Shown piece by piece: positions 7,964 to 13,642 of a stretch of 13,642 bases of DNA. Under the pieces are notes generated by a model, which was given only the letters and a program-made list of their open reading frames with translations, had not been told where the DNA came from and searched no databases. Source of the stretch: JAVXAG01 sp040307645 (lineage in GTDB: Bacteria > Bacillota > Clostridia > Peptostreptococcales > Anaerovoracaceae). Made by a program: the position numbers and the translations under genes. The stretch covers positions 1 through 13,642 of the forward strand of contig JAWRJF010000008.1 of NCBI GenBank assembly GCA_040307645.1. The letters run 5' to 3'. The stretch's first letter is position 1. Every line of letters starts with the position of its first letter.

Positions 7964-9381
7964 TCTTTAGCCCCCTCTTCTTTCCATACAAATATTCCTG
8001 TTATTGCGTAGAATATAGCAATTAATGGTACTAACCATAACAATATACAGTATTTTCCGTAATCTAAAGGACTTACTCCAAGTACCCCTGAGAAATACAC
8101 ACCACCTAAAGTCCAAGGTAGTAATGGATCTACACAAATACCTGAGTGTTCACAAGTTCTAGATGCAACTGTTTTCTTAATTCCTAATCTCTCATATCCT
8201 GCAATAAACATTCTTCCAGGGATAAGTATCGCTACATAAGGGCTGGCAGAAAGCATTATTGTTGCAATTCCTGTTGCGATGTGAGTAAGAATTAGGTTCC
8301 TTGCATTTTTTGTAATAGTTTGTGCACTGAATAACAATGTATTAAGAACGCCAGTTTTTTCTAAAATACCACCATATGAAAGACCTAAGTATCCAATAGA
8401 TACGGTCCACATCATTGATTGTAATCCACCTCTGTTCATAAGCTTATCTACGTCAAAGTTTCCTGTATCAATTTTAAATCCATAGTTCATAAATGACATC
8501 ATTTCAGTAATTGAATGACCCTGAAGAACTACCGCAATTATCATAGCGATCATTGCTGATGAAACGATTGTAGCCAATGCGTTTACTTTTTTTAGAGCCA
8601 ATACTAATACTAAAATCATTGGAATCAAACTAATGATTGCATACATAGGTGACAAGTTGAAATTCTTTGCTAATACTCTTAGCATCTCATTAACAGCTGA
8701 GCTATTCATTGCACCACTTTTGAACTTTGTTTCTAGAATAGCAAATACGATTAGAGTTACTATATATCCTGGGATAGTTGCAGTTGCAACACTCTTCATG
8801 TGGTCGAAAATATTTACTTCACATGTACCTGAAGATAGGTTTACTGTATCAGATATAGGTGACATTTTATCTCCGAAAATAGCACCACATATTACAGCAG
8901 CTGCTGTCATCTCTGCAGGTACTCCAAGTCCTCCACCTATTCCCATAAGTGCTACACCAAAAGTTGCTGCTGTTCCCCATGATGTACCTGTACATAATGT
9001 TGCTATAGCGCATACTAAAGTTGCTGTTACAAGGAAAATGGATGGTGAAATAATCTTCAATCCGTAATATATTAATGTAGGAATAGTTCCTGCCGCAATC
9101 CAAGCGGGGATCATTACACCGATAAACATTAATATCATCATGGACACTGTGGCAATTTTACATCCATGTATTATTCCTTCTTCAATAAGGTCAAAAGATG
9201 TTTTATTAAATATGACTAACATCAACACTGCAAATACAGCTGCGAATACTAAAGTCATATGAACATCAGGTTCGCCAACTAAAATCAGCTGACTAACAAA
9301 ACAGACAACTAAAAATAATACTATTAATATTGATAAGACCAAGGACGGCTGTTTAGCCTGTTTTTCTTTTACTTCTTTCAT
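7960..9381 (-). CDS. nhaC: NhaC-family Na+/H+ (or solute) antiporter
   Basis: Membrane antiporter of the NhaC family, 473 residues, about eleven to twelve hydrophobic segments after a lysine-rich cytoplasmic start. The conserved core GTSWGTAATFGVALMGIGGG and, after a short gap, GAIFGDKMSPISDTVNLSS is diagnostic of the family, as is the late CEHSGICVDPLLPWTLGGVY segment. The frame extends to a TTG at 9393, but ATG at 9381 is better: GGAGG lies five bases before it, overlapping the TTG codon. The family includes Na+/H+ antiporters and exchangers such as the malate/lactate carrier MleN. Coupling by a 4-base overlap to an amidohydrolase favours a substrate-exchange role here over simple sodium homeostasis (inference). 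Confidence 0.92.
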   Translation of the reverse strand: MKEVKEKQAKQPSLVLSILIVLFLVVCFVSQLILVGEPDVHMTLVFAAVFAVLMLVIFNKTSFDLIEEGIIHGCKIATVSMMILMFIGVMIPAWIAAGTIPTLIYYGLKIISPSIFLVTATLVCAIATLCTGTSWGTAATFGVALMGIGGGLGVPAEMTAAAVICGAIFGDKMSPISDTVNLSSGTCEVNIFDHMKSVATATIPGYIVTLIVFAILETKFKSGAMNSSAVNEMLRVLAKNFNLSPMYAIISLIPMILVLVLALKKVNALATIVSSAMIAMIIAVVLQGHSITEMMSFMNYGFKIDTGNFDVDKLMNRGGLQSMMWTVSIGYLGLSYGGILEKTGVLNTLLFSAQTITKNARNLILTHIATGIATIMLSASPYVAILIPGRMFIAGYERLGIKKTVASRTCEHSGICVDPLLPWTLGGVYFSGVLGVSPLDYGKYCILLWLVPLIAIFYAITGIFVWKEEGAKE

Positions 9382-9497
9382 TTTTGCCTCCAATAATATG
9401 ATTTCAAATAAGTAATATCGATATACTTTACCTCAATGATACTCCCATTTGTTTTTCAATTCTGTGTATTATGGTTTTAAAATGAAAAAAATAAATA

Positions 9498-9503
9498 TTT
9501 ATA
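9498..9503 (-). promoter_or_regulatory. Candidate -10 box of the nhaC operon
   Basis: TATAAA on the minus strand (9503-9498) lies 19 bases downstream of the 11-bp repeat array. At 17-base spacing the -35 hexamer would be TTAATT, a poor match that overlaps the last repeat. This arrangement is typical of promoters that need a SARP-type activator. An alternative TTGACG (9515-9510) has no good -10 at normal distance. The predicted leader is about 110 bases. Confidence 0.35.
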
Positions 9504-9522
9504 TTTTTTCGTCAAATCTGAA

Positions 9523-9566
9523 TTAAACACATTTTAAACGTTTATTTAACACAATTTAAAACTATA
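9523..9566 (-). promoter_or_regulatory. Candidate operator: four direct repeats with 11-bp period
   Basis: On the minus strand the 44 bases split into four 11-mers, TATAGTTTTAA, ATTGTGTTAAA, TAAACGTTTAA and AATGTGTTTAA, which share a GTTTAA-like core at the same phase. Direct heptamer-like repeats at 11-bp spacing just upstream of a weak -35 are the known binding-site geometry of SARP regulators. An activator with that architecture is the last gene of the operon. The AT-rich background makes chance similarity possible. Confidence 0.4.
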
Positions 9567-10382
9567 CTACACCAAAAAAATCTTTGCTATATTTCGAATA
9601 ATGGCTCCATCTATTACGCCTTCTTCATCATCAAAAGTCTCTATTAAGTTATTCCAAGGAACTATACCATTTCTTATATAAATGCTTTTTTTACTAACCA
9701 TGCAGCTAACGTAGCTAGCTTTGTTGATTAATCCAAAGTGTTCCCAATAAATAACTCTATTGAATTTGTAAGACCAAACCTCAAAGTCAGGGTTAAATTT
9801 TTTTCCTTCCAATTCTATCTCTGGTTCATAGTTATATGGTATCCCTAGAGAATATAGTTGATCCGCTATTATAACCTCCGACTTAGATCTAACTTTATCT
9901 CCTCTTGCAGTACTATGAACTAATCCTTCCGGATATTTAGGATTCTTATTCACGTTTATTCTCCCAAATCTTTCTGGCGGCTCTCCAACAAGTTCTAAGA
10001 AACAATGGTCTGGAATGTTTTTATACACCTTACTTAAATTCCCCACTACTGTTTGAAGGTCTGATTCTCTAATACAACATAAGGTTTTTTCCACAACCTT
10101 AATATTGTGTTTAATATTATCCAGCTGGACCGATATGTATTTCCGCCTTTTTAGTTTAAGCTTAAGTTCTTCTTCATCCCCCCGAATTATAACCTGTTTC
10201 CTCAGTTTCTCGCCTTTTTCAAATTCATAAAAGACATGATAAAAATACTCATGATTATTCACCGTCTTTATGGCTAATGACCCCTTCGGCAAAAGCTTCA
10301 GCTCTCTCTCTAGCTGCTCCTTTAATTCTATCATGGCATCCAATGCATTTTTCACTTCCTCTTTAAAATTTAAAATATTCAT
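9567..10382 (-). CDS. Hypothetical protein with PD-(D/E)XK nuclease-like C-terminal domain
   Basis: A 271-residue soluble protein that I cannot name. Residues 1-35 are a charged helix likely to form a coiled coil (EEVKNALDAMIELKEQLEREL); 60-110 are again helical and Lys-rich. The C-terminal part resembles a restriction-endonuclease fold: Glu169 in VRSKSEVIIAD, Asp199 in FNPDFEVW and Glu214 in IYWEHFG, which matches the E...PD...E-x-(K/H) order of PD-(D/E)XK enzymes, with His in place of the usual Lys. Nuclease activity is therefore an inference. No methyltransferase or other restriction partner is adjacent. ATG has GGGGGA five bases upstream. It lies 185 bases upstream of nhaC on the same strand without a clear terminator, and has its own predicted promoter at 10635-10663. 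Confidence 0.8.
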   Translation of the reverse strand: MNILNFKEEVKNALDAMIELKEQLERELKLLPKGSLAIKTVNNHEYFYHVFYEFEKGEKLRKQVIIRGDEEELKLKLKRRKYISVQLDNIKHNIKVVEKTLCCIRESDLQTVVGNLSKVYKNIPDHCFLELVGEPPERFGRINVNKNPKYPEGLVHSTARGDKVRSKSEVIIADQLYSLGIPYNYEPEIELEGKKFNPDFEVWSYKFNRVIYWEHFGLINKASYVSCMVSKKSIYIRNGIVPWNNLIETFDDEEGVIDGAIIRNIAKIFLV

Positions 10383-10420
10383 CTCTATCCCCCTTTCCCT
10401 TTACGAACTTGAGTTTTATT

Positions 10421-10450
10421 CTTCTTCACTCTTCTTCACTCTTCTTCAAC
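10421..10450. repeat. Three 10-bp tandem repeats in the leader of the nuclease-like gene
   Basis: CTTCTTCACT occurs twice in tandem and a third time as CTTCTTCAAC. On the minus strand this is a purine-rich GTGAAGAAGA run located about 40-70 bases before the start codon of the nuclease-like gene, downstream of its predicted promoter. It may be replication slippage or a leader element. Confidence 0.8.
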
Positions 10451-10504
10451 TTAACTCCACATTTTTATCGCCCCCTTCCTTTTAATTGACATTGCGCCTC
10501 TCTT

Positions 10505-10612
10505 AACCGACACGGTTCTCTGAACTGACACTGTTCTATTAACTGACACGGTTCTCTGAACTGATGCGTTTCTATTAGCCGACACTGTTCTCTGAACTGA
10601 TGCGTTTCTTCC
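10505..10612. repeat. Array of six 18-bp tandem repeats
   Basis: Six contiguous units of 18 bp start at 10505, 10523, 10541, 10559, 10577 and 10595, with a general form AACTGACACTGTTCTATT; units alternate between CTG and ATT endings, and two carry GATGCG in the middle. A degenerate seventh copy lies near 10484. The unit length is a multiple of three, so a minus-strand frame (10627-10451) stays open through the array and reads as RTVSVQ/N-type repeats, but it has no ATG before the array and no ribosome binding site, so I do not call it a gene. There are no spacers, so this is not a CRISPR array. Confidence 0.85.
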
Positions 10613-10634
10613 TTTTTTTATGCTATTTTACATT

Positions 10635-10663
10635 ATCTTACATTACATTTTTTCCCAAGTCAA
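10635..10663 (-). promoter_or_regulatory. Predicted promoter of the nuclease-like gene
   Basis: On the minus strand TTGACT (10663-10658) and TAAGAT (10640-10635) are spaced by 17 bases. The -35 matches consensus in five of six positions and the -10 in four. Transcription would run through the 18-bp and 10-bp repeat arrays, giving an unusually long leader of about 245 bases before the start codon at 10382. Confidence 0.5.
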
Positions 10664-10676
10664 GACCTTCGCCTAT

Positions 10677-10700
10677 AAAACATTTTTTATAATATGTTTT
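10677..10700. repeat. AT-rich inverted repeat next to repeat copy A
   Basis: AAAACAT (10677-10683) and ATGTTTT (10694-10700) form a 7-bp stem around a 10-base loop, followed by TTTA. It lies just before the boundary of repeat copy A. It might act as a weak terminator on the + strand; nothing else supports this. Confidence 0.3.
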
Positions 10701-10704
10701 TTTA

Positions 10705-11286
10705 GTTTCCTTAGATTTTTATATGCATAGTTGCCGATTTGCAAGGCTCTATGTTTAAATTGTTAGGTATTCATAGTGTTCTTATCCGGGGTTTATCACA
10801 AAGCATAGTGCCCTTACCCGGGGTTTATCACAAAGCATAGTGGCTTTACCCGGGGTTTATCACAAAGTGTCACTTTAGCGGTTTTTTGGGATAAAAAATT
10901 ATCCCAAATCTAACATTTTGCATTGATTTGGGATAATAATCTTCGTTTATCTTCCATATAATTCTATTTTTGGTATAATATTATATTTTTTTATCACACT
11001 TTTATGGTTTTTTGGCTGTCTGGGATAAAAATTTATACCAGATTTGCTCCGAATTGCGCTTCTGTGATAAATCACATATTTCTGTAACAAATTTCCTAGA
11101 TTTCACAGGGCTGCCAGCTAACCTCTTTGCTGCCGGGTTAGTTCTGGCGCTGGGCTTCAACGGCTTGGCAAGTTTGCAGTGGTAGCGCCAAGCGGCGGGT
11201 CGCATAAAGGCAGCGCCAAGTGGCATAAGTCGCCCAAGTCTGCGGGGTAAGGCACATGGAACAGCGCCGCGCCACTAGATACCGGC
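10705..11286 (+). repeat. Long dispersed repeat, copy A (582 bp)
   Basis: This copy aligns from end to end with 11428-11945; the sequences diverge sharply outside both limits. The order is: an AT-rich head with ATGTTTAAATTGTT; three 32-bp units (10772-10867); the hairpin GGGATAA-AAAA-TTATCCC; a 12-bp inverted repeat TTATCCCAAATC/GATTTGGGATAA (10899-10936) that overlaps and competes with it; TGTGATAAATCACA (about 11062); then a GC-rich tail from about 11100. The length difference from copy B is 64 bases, exactly two 32-bp units. No transposase or terminal inverted repeats are visible, so the mode of spread is unknown. Confidence 0.9.
10772..10867 (+). repeat. Three 32-bp tandem units within repeat copy A
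   Basis: Units begin at 10772, 10804 and 10836. Each starts CATAGTG, then has three variable bases (TTC, CCC, GCT), TTAYCCGGGG-like DNA, and ends TTTATCACAAAG. Copies B and C have a single unit, so unit number varies between copies, as expected for slippage or unequal crossing-over. Confidence 0.9.
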
Positions 11287-11287
11287 C

Positions 11288-11345
11288 GCGGTGCGGCCGG
11301 GTTAGCCCTGGCGCTGGGCTTCAACGGCTTGACAAGTTTGCAAGT
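11288..11345 (+). repeat. Fragment of the repeat's GC-rich tail
   Basis: GCGGCCGGGTTAG, then CTGGCGCTGGGCTTCAACGG and CTTG.CAAGTTTGCA match 11133-11178 of copy A in the same orientation. The fragment directly follows copy A. The remaining bases up to copy B (11346-11427) contain the near-palindrome GGACATTAATGGTCC and GGGGTTTATCA, a relic of the 32-bp unit, and no gene. Confidence 0.75.
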
Positions 11346-11427
11346 AAGATCTATAGCGGTTGCTGCGTTGGACATTAATGGTCCGTTAGGGTTTTATGGT
11401 ATGTCAGGGGTTTATCAAGACCGTTGG

Positions 11428-11945
11428 GTTTCCTTAGATTTTTATATGCGTAGTTGCCGATTTGCAAGGCTCTATGTTTAAATTGTTAGGTATTCATAGT
11501 GTTCTTATCCGGGGTTTATCACAATGCCCCACTTTAGCGGTTTTTTGGGATAAAAAATTATCCCAAATCAATCATTTCGCTTTGATCTGGGATAAAAGTC
11601 TTCATTTCTCTTCCATTTTATTGTAATTTTTGTAATATTATTACATATTTTATCACACTTCCATGCCTTTTTGGCTGTCTGGGATAAAAATTTATACCAG
11701 ATTTGCTCCGAATTGCGCTTCTGTGATAAATCACATATTTCTGTAACAAGTTTCCTAGATTTCACAGGGCTGCCGGCTAACCTCTTTGCTGCCGGGTTAG
11801 TTCTGGCGCTGGGCTTCAACGGCTTGGCAAGTTTACAGTGGTAGCGCCAAGCGGCGGGTCGCATAAGGGCGGCGCCAAGTGGCATAAGTCGCCCAAGTCT
11901 GCGAGGTAAGGCACATGGAACAGCGCCACGCCACTAGATACCGGC
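11428..11945 (+). repeat. Long dispersed repeat, copy B (518 bp)
   Basis: Same element as copy A in the same orientation, with one 32-bp unit instead of three. The competing hairpins are kept: TTATCCCAAATCAA pairs with TTGATCTGGGATAA at one mismatch on the + strand, which becomes a G-U wobble if the minus strand is transcribed. The minus-strand frame across the GC-rich tail encodes almost the same peptide as in copy A, with only two Phe/Leu changes over the shared stretch. A minus-strand frame continues over 11885-11568 here but is shorter in copy A. Confidence 0.9.
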
Positions 11946-11954
11946 TGCGCCGCG

Positions 11955-12028
11955 CAACAAGTTTCCTAGGTTTCACAGGGCTGCCGGCTAACCTCTTTGC
12001 GGCCGGGTTAGCCTTGGCGCTGGGCTTC
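11955..12028 (+). repeat. Fragment D of the repeat, overlapping the 3' end of the ABC-F gene
   Basis: CAAGTTTCCTAGGTTTCACA through GCGCTGGGCTTC matches 11747-11818 of copy B. Similarity stops at about 12028, inside the ABC-F coding sequence. The last codons (Glu-Ala-Gln-Arg-Gln-Gly) and the stop of that gene therefore lie in repeat DNA. Confidence 0.85.
11986..12013 (-). terminator. GC-rich stem-loop across the ABC-F stop codon
   Basis: GGCTAACC (11986-11993) and GGTTAGCC (12006-12013) pair perfectly over 8 bp around a 12-base loop, and the stop codon (12010-12008) sits in the stem. The same arms in copies A and B pair over only 6 bp. There is no U-run after it, so a terminator role is uncertain. 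Confidence 0.3.
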
Positions 12029-13642
12029 GATTCGCTGGGCTAAATCGGTTAGGTATTCCCAGCGTTCTAATTTCTCTATGAGTCTTTCTTCTAAGGCGTT
12101 TTGCTGTTCTGTCAGCTTTGTCAATTTATCAAAGTCGGTGGCGTGTTTGGCCATCTGGCTTTTTACGCTGTTGATTTCATCTTCGAGGTTTTGAATTTCG
12201 TCTTCTATCGTGTCGTACTCTCGCTGTTCATTGAAGGAAAATTTCAGTTTTTGAGGTCTTGACCTTTTGGTAGTTTTCTCATCTGTGATGGAAGCGGGAC
12301 GGTCTAGGTTTTTTGAGGATAAAAGTATCTCGTTGTCTGCGTCCTTTGCACATGAATGCTTTGCAGATGCGTGCTTGGATTCCATGCGCTTGGCTTCCAT
12401 GAGTTTGGTTTCGTAGTCAGTGTAGCCGCCGTTGTAAGCCTTTATCTGTCCGGGGCCGGGGCTTTGGCTTTGGCCGGGGCCGGGGCTTTGGCCTGGGCCT
12501 GGGCCCCGGTCGGGGAAGGCAAAGATTTTCCGTACTACACGGTCGAGGAAGTATCGGTCGTGGGAGACAACAATTACAGCACCGTTAAAATCGTCAAGGT
12601 AATCTTCGAGGACGGTGAGGGTTTCAATGTCCAGATCGTTTGTGGGTTCATCGAGGATTAGGACGTTAGGAGCAGTCATAAGAATGCTTAACAGATAAAG
12701 TCTGCGCTGTTCTCCGCCGGAAAGCCTTCCAATTTCTACAGAGTGCATGTTGGGTGGAAATAAAAAACGCTCAAGCATCTGGGAAGCAGAGAAGCTGCCG
12801 GATTCAGTTTTGATGTTGGCAGAAATGTCTGCGATGTATTTGATGACACGCTGGTTTTTGTCCAGAGCTTGATTTTCCTGGGAGAAATAACCGATGCGCA
12901 CAGTTTCACCCTTGTCCACCCTGCCACTGTCAGCCTCGACGTATCCCATAATAATATTAAGCAACGTGGATTTTCCGCAGCCGTTAGGGCCAATAATTCC
13001 CACGCGATCATTTCTAAGAAATGTATAACTAAAATTATCTATCAAAAGCTTGTTGCCGTAAGACTTTGAAATCCCATCTAGCTCAATGATCTTCTTACCA
13101 AGCCTGCTGGTGATAGTGTTTATGTCCAGTTCAGCTTCATCTAAAACAAGCTTGCTTTCTTCAAGGTCGTGGAACCTTTGAATCCTTCCTTTGGCCTTGG
13201 TAGTTCTGGCCTTTGCCCCGCGCCTAATCCACGCCAGCTCCTTCTTATAAATAGCCTGGCGCTTTCGTTCAGAAGCAAGAGACATCTCCATTCTGGCCTC
13301 TTTAGTCTCCAGATAATAATCATAATTTCCTGCATACTCATAAAGCATACCTTTGTCGATCTCTATAATACGATTTGTAATCCTGTCTAGAAAATATCTG
13401 TCGTGAGTTATCATCAAAATGGCACCTTTGTAGGAAATTAAAAAATCCTCTAACCATTTAATAACGTCATGGTCCATGTGGTTGGTAGGCTCATCTAGGA
13501 TCAAAAAATTACTTTCGCTGACAAAAGTTGCCGCCATTGCAACACGTTTTCTTTGTCCGCCGGATAACTCATCCATCTTCTTTTCAAAGTCAATGATGCC
13601 CAGCTTTGTAAGCATTGCTTTGCACTGATATTCCGGAAAAAT
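12008..13642 (-). CDS. ABC-F family ATPase, Uup/YfmR-like (N terminus outside window)
   Basis: Soluble tandem-ATPase protein of the ABC-F group, which acts on ribosomes rather than in membranes. The frame is open to the window edge (nine codons before Met at 13615), so the first Walker A is missing. Counting from that Met: first signature LSGGQRKR (17-24) and FLILDEPTNHMD (37-48); the interdomain linker rich in Lys/Arg (105-160); second Walker A GPNGCGKST (209-217); LSGGEQRR (298-305); VLILDEPTNDLD (318-329). The C-terminal coiled coil (FSFNEQREYDTIEDEIQ to LERWEYL, 459-522) is the Uup/YfmR hallmark. Oddities: a Gly-Pro-Gln-Ser low-complexity insert at 368-390, and a C terminus whose last residues and stop come from a dispersed repeat. 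Confidence 0.92.
   Translation of the reverse strand: MFPEYQCKAMLTKLGIIDFEKKMDELSGGQRKRVAMAATFVSESNFLILDEPTNHMDHDVIKWLEDFLISYKGAILMITHDRYFLDRITNRIIEIDKGMLYEYAGNYDYYLETKEARMEMSLASERKRQAIYKKELAWIRRGAKARTTKAKGRIQRFHDLEESKLVLDEAELDINTITSRLGKKIIELDGISKSYGNKLLIDNFSYTFLRNDRVGIIGPNGCGKSTLLNIIMGYVEADSGRVDKGETVRIGYFSQENQALDKNQRVIKYIADISANIKTESGSFSASQMLERFLFPPNMHSVEIGRLSGGEQRRLYLLSILMTAPNVLILDEPTNDLDIETLTVLEDYLDDFNGAVIVVSHDRYFLDRVVRKIFAFPDRGPGPGQSPGPGQSQSPGPGQIKAYNGGYTDYETKLMEAKRMESKHASAKHSCAKDADNEILLSSKNLDRPASITDEKTTKRSRPQKLKFSFNEQREYDTIEDEIQNLEDEINSVKSQMAKHATDFDKLTKLTEQQNALEERLIEKLERWEYLTDLAQRIEAQRQG
12446..12514 (-). repeat. GC-rich in-frame insert in the ABC-F gene
   Basis: CCGGGGCCGGGGCTTTGG occurs at 12450-12467 and 12474-12491, a 24-base period, followed by CCTGGG repeats. 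It encodes residues 368-390 (PGPGQSQS-type units) between the second ATPase domain's FAF strand and the conserved YNGGYTDY segment, where homologues usually have only a few residues. Its base composition contrasts with the rest of the gene. Confidence 0.8.

Noticed and set aside
9410..9428. Dyad around TATCGATA in the nhaC leader as an operator
   Set aside because: The central 8 bases are palindromic, but the arms pair only with a bulge and the region is AT-rich, so it is too weak to call.
10421..10612. CRISPR array
   Set aside because: Units of 10 and 18 bp are contiguous with no spacers, and no cas genes are present.
11062..11075. TGTGATAAATCACA as a CRP/FNR-type binding site
   Set aside because: The half-site spacing is four rather than six bases, it lies inside a dispersed repeat, and no promoter is adjacent.
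11157..11375. Separate minus-strand gene of 72 codons between repeat copies
   Set aside because: It is built from the end of copy A and a repeat fragment in a mixed frame, with no ribosome binding site.
12736..13011. Frames on both strands inside the ABC-F gene
   Set aside because: They are shadows of the conserved ATPase reading frame, which shows full Walker and signature motifs.

Overview
The window reads as chromosomal DNA of a low-GC Gram-positive anaerobe, most likely a member of the Clostridia. The genes are AT-rich, ribosome binding sites are strong (GGAGG type), and the transporters are of Firmicutes type (AzgA-like NCS2, MATE, NhaC). Species cannot be named from the sequence. GC-rich repeat patches stand out sharply against the AT-rich genes.

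Layout: 1-140 may be the end of an insertion sequence (IS21-like at best). 141-294 is an inverted, partial copy of a dispersed repeat, and 300-505 is GC-rich non-coding DNA. A single + strand gene follows (697-2049), an AzgA/PbuG-like purine permease with an extended -10 promoter. It shares a bidirectional terminator (2064-2100) with a convergent MATE efflux gene (2131-3495, minus). From 9381 down to 3596 runs a minus-strand operon: NhaC-family antiporter, a YtcJ-like amidohydrolase joined to it by a 4-base ATGA overlap, a second diverged amidohydrolase, and a regulator with an OmpR-type winged helix plus a bacterial transcriptional activation domain (BTAD). Upstream of nhaC lie four 11-bp-spaced GTTTAA-like repeats, the geometry bound by SARP/BTAD regulators. 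Next comes a minus-strand gene for a PD-(D/E)XK nuclease-like protein of unknown role (9567-10382), with its own predicted promoter and a leader of 10-bp and 18-bp tandem repeats. 10705-12028 is filled with two long copies and two fragments of the dispersed repeat. The window ends inside an ABC-F ATPase gene of Uup/YfmR type (12008-13642, minus).

Functionally, the most coherent unit is the four-gene operon: an ion/solute exchanger, two metal-dependent cytoplasmic hydrolases and a local activator with a candidate operator. I infer an uptake-and-hydrolysis system for an unidentified amide or N-acyl compound. The second hydrolase lacks two of the residues expected in the metal centre, while its paralogue keeps them.

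The second theme is the repeat family. It has long copies differing by exactly two 32-bp units, carries alternative hairpins, preserves a short minus-strand reading frame across copies, and supplies the last codons and stop of the ABC-F gene. Copies in opposite orientation flank the roughly 10.4-kb block between 294 and 10705.
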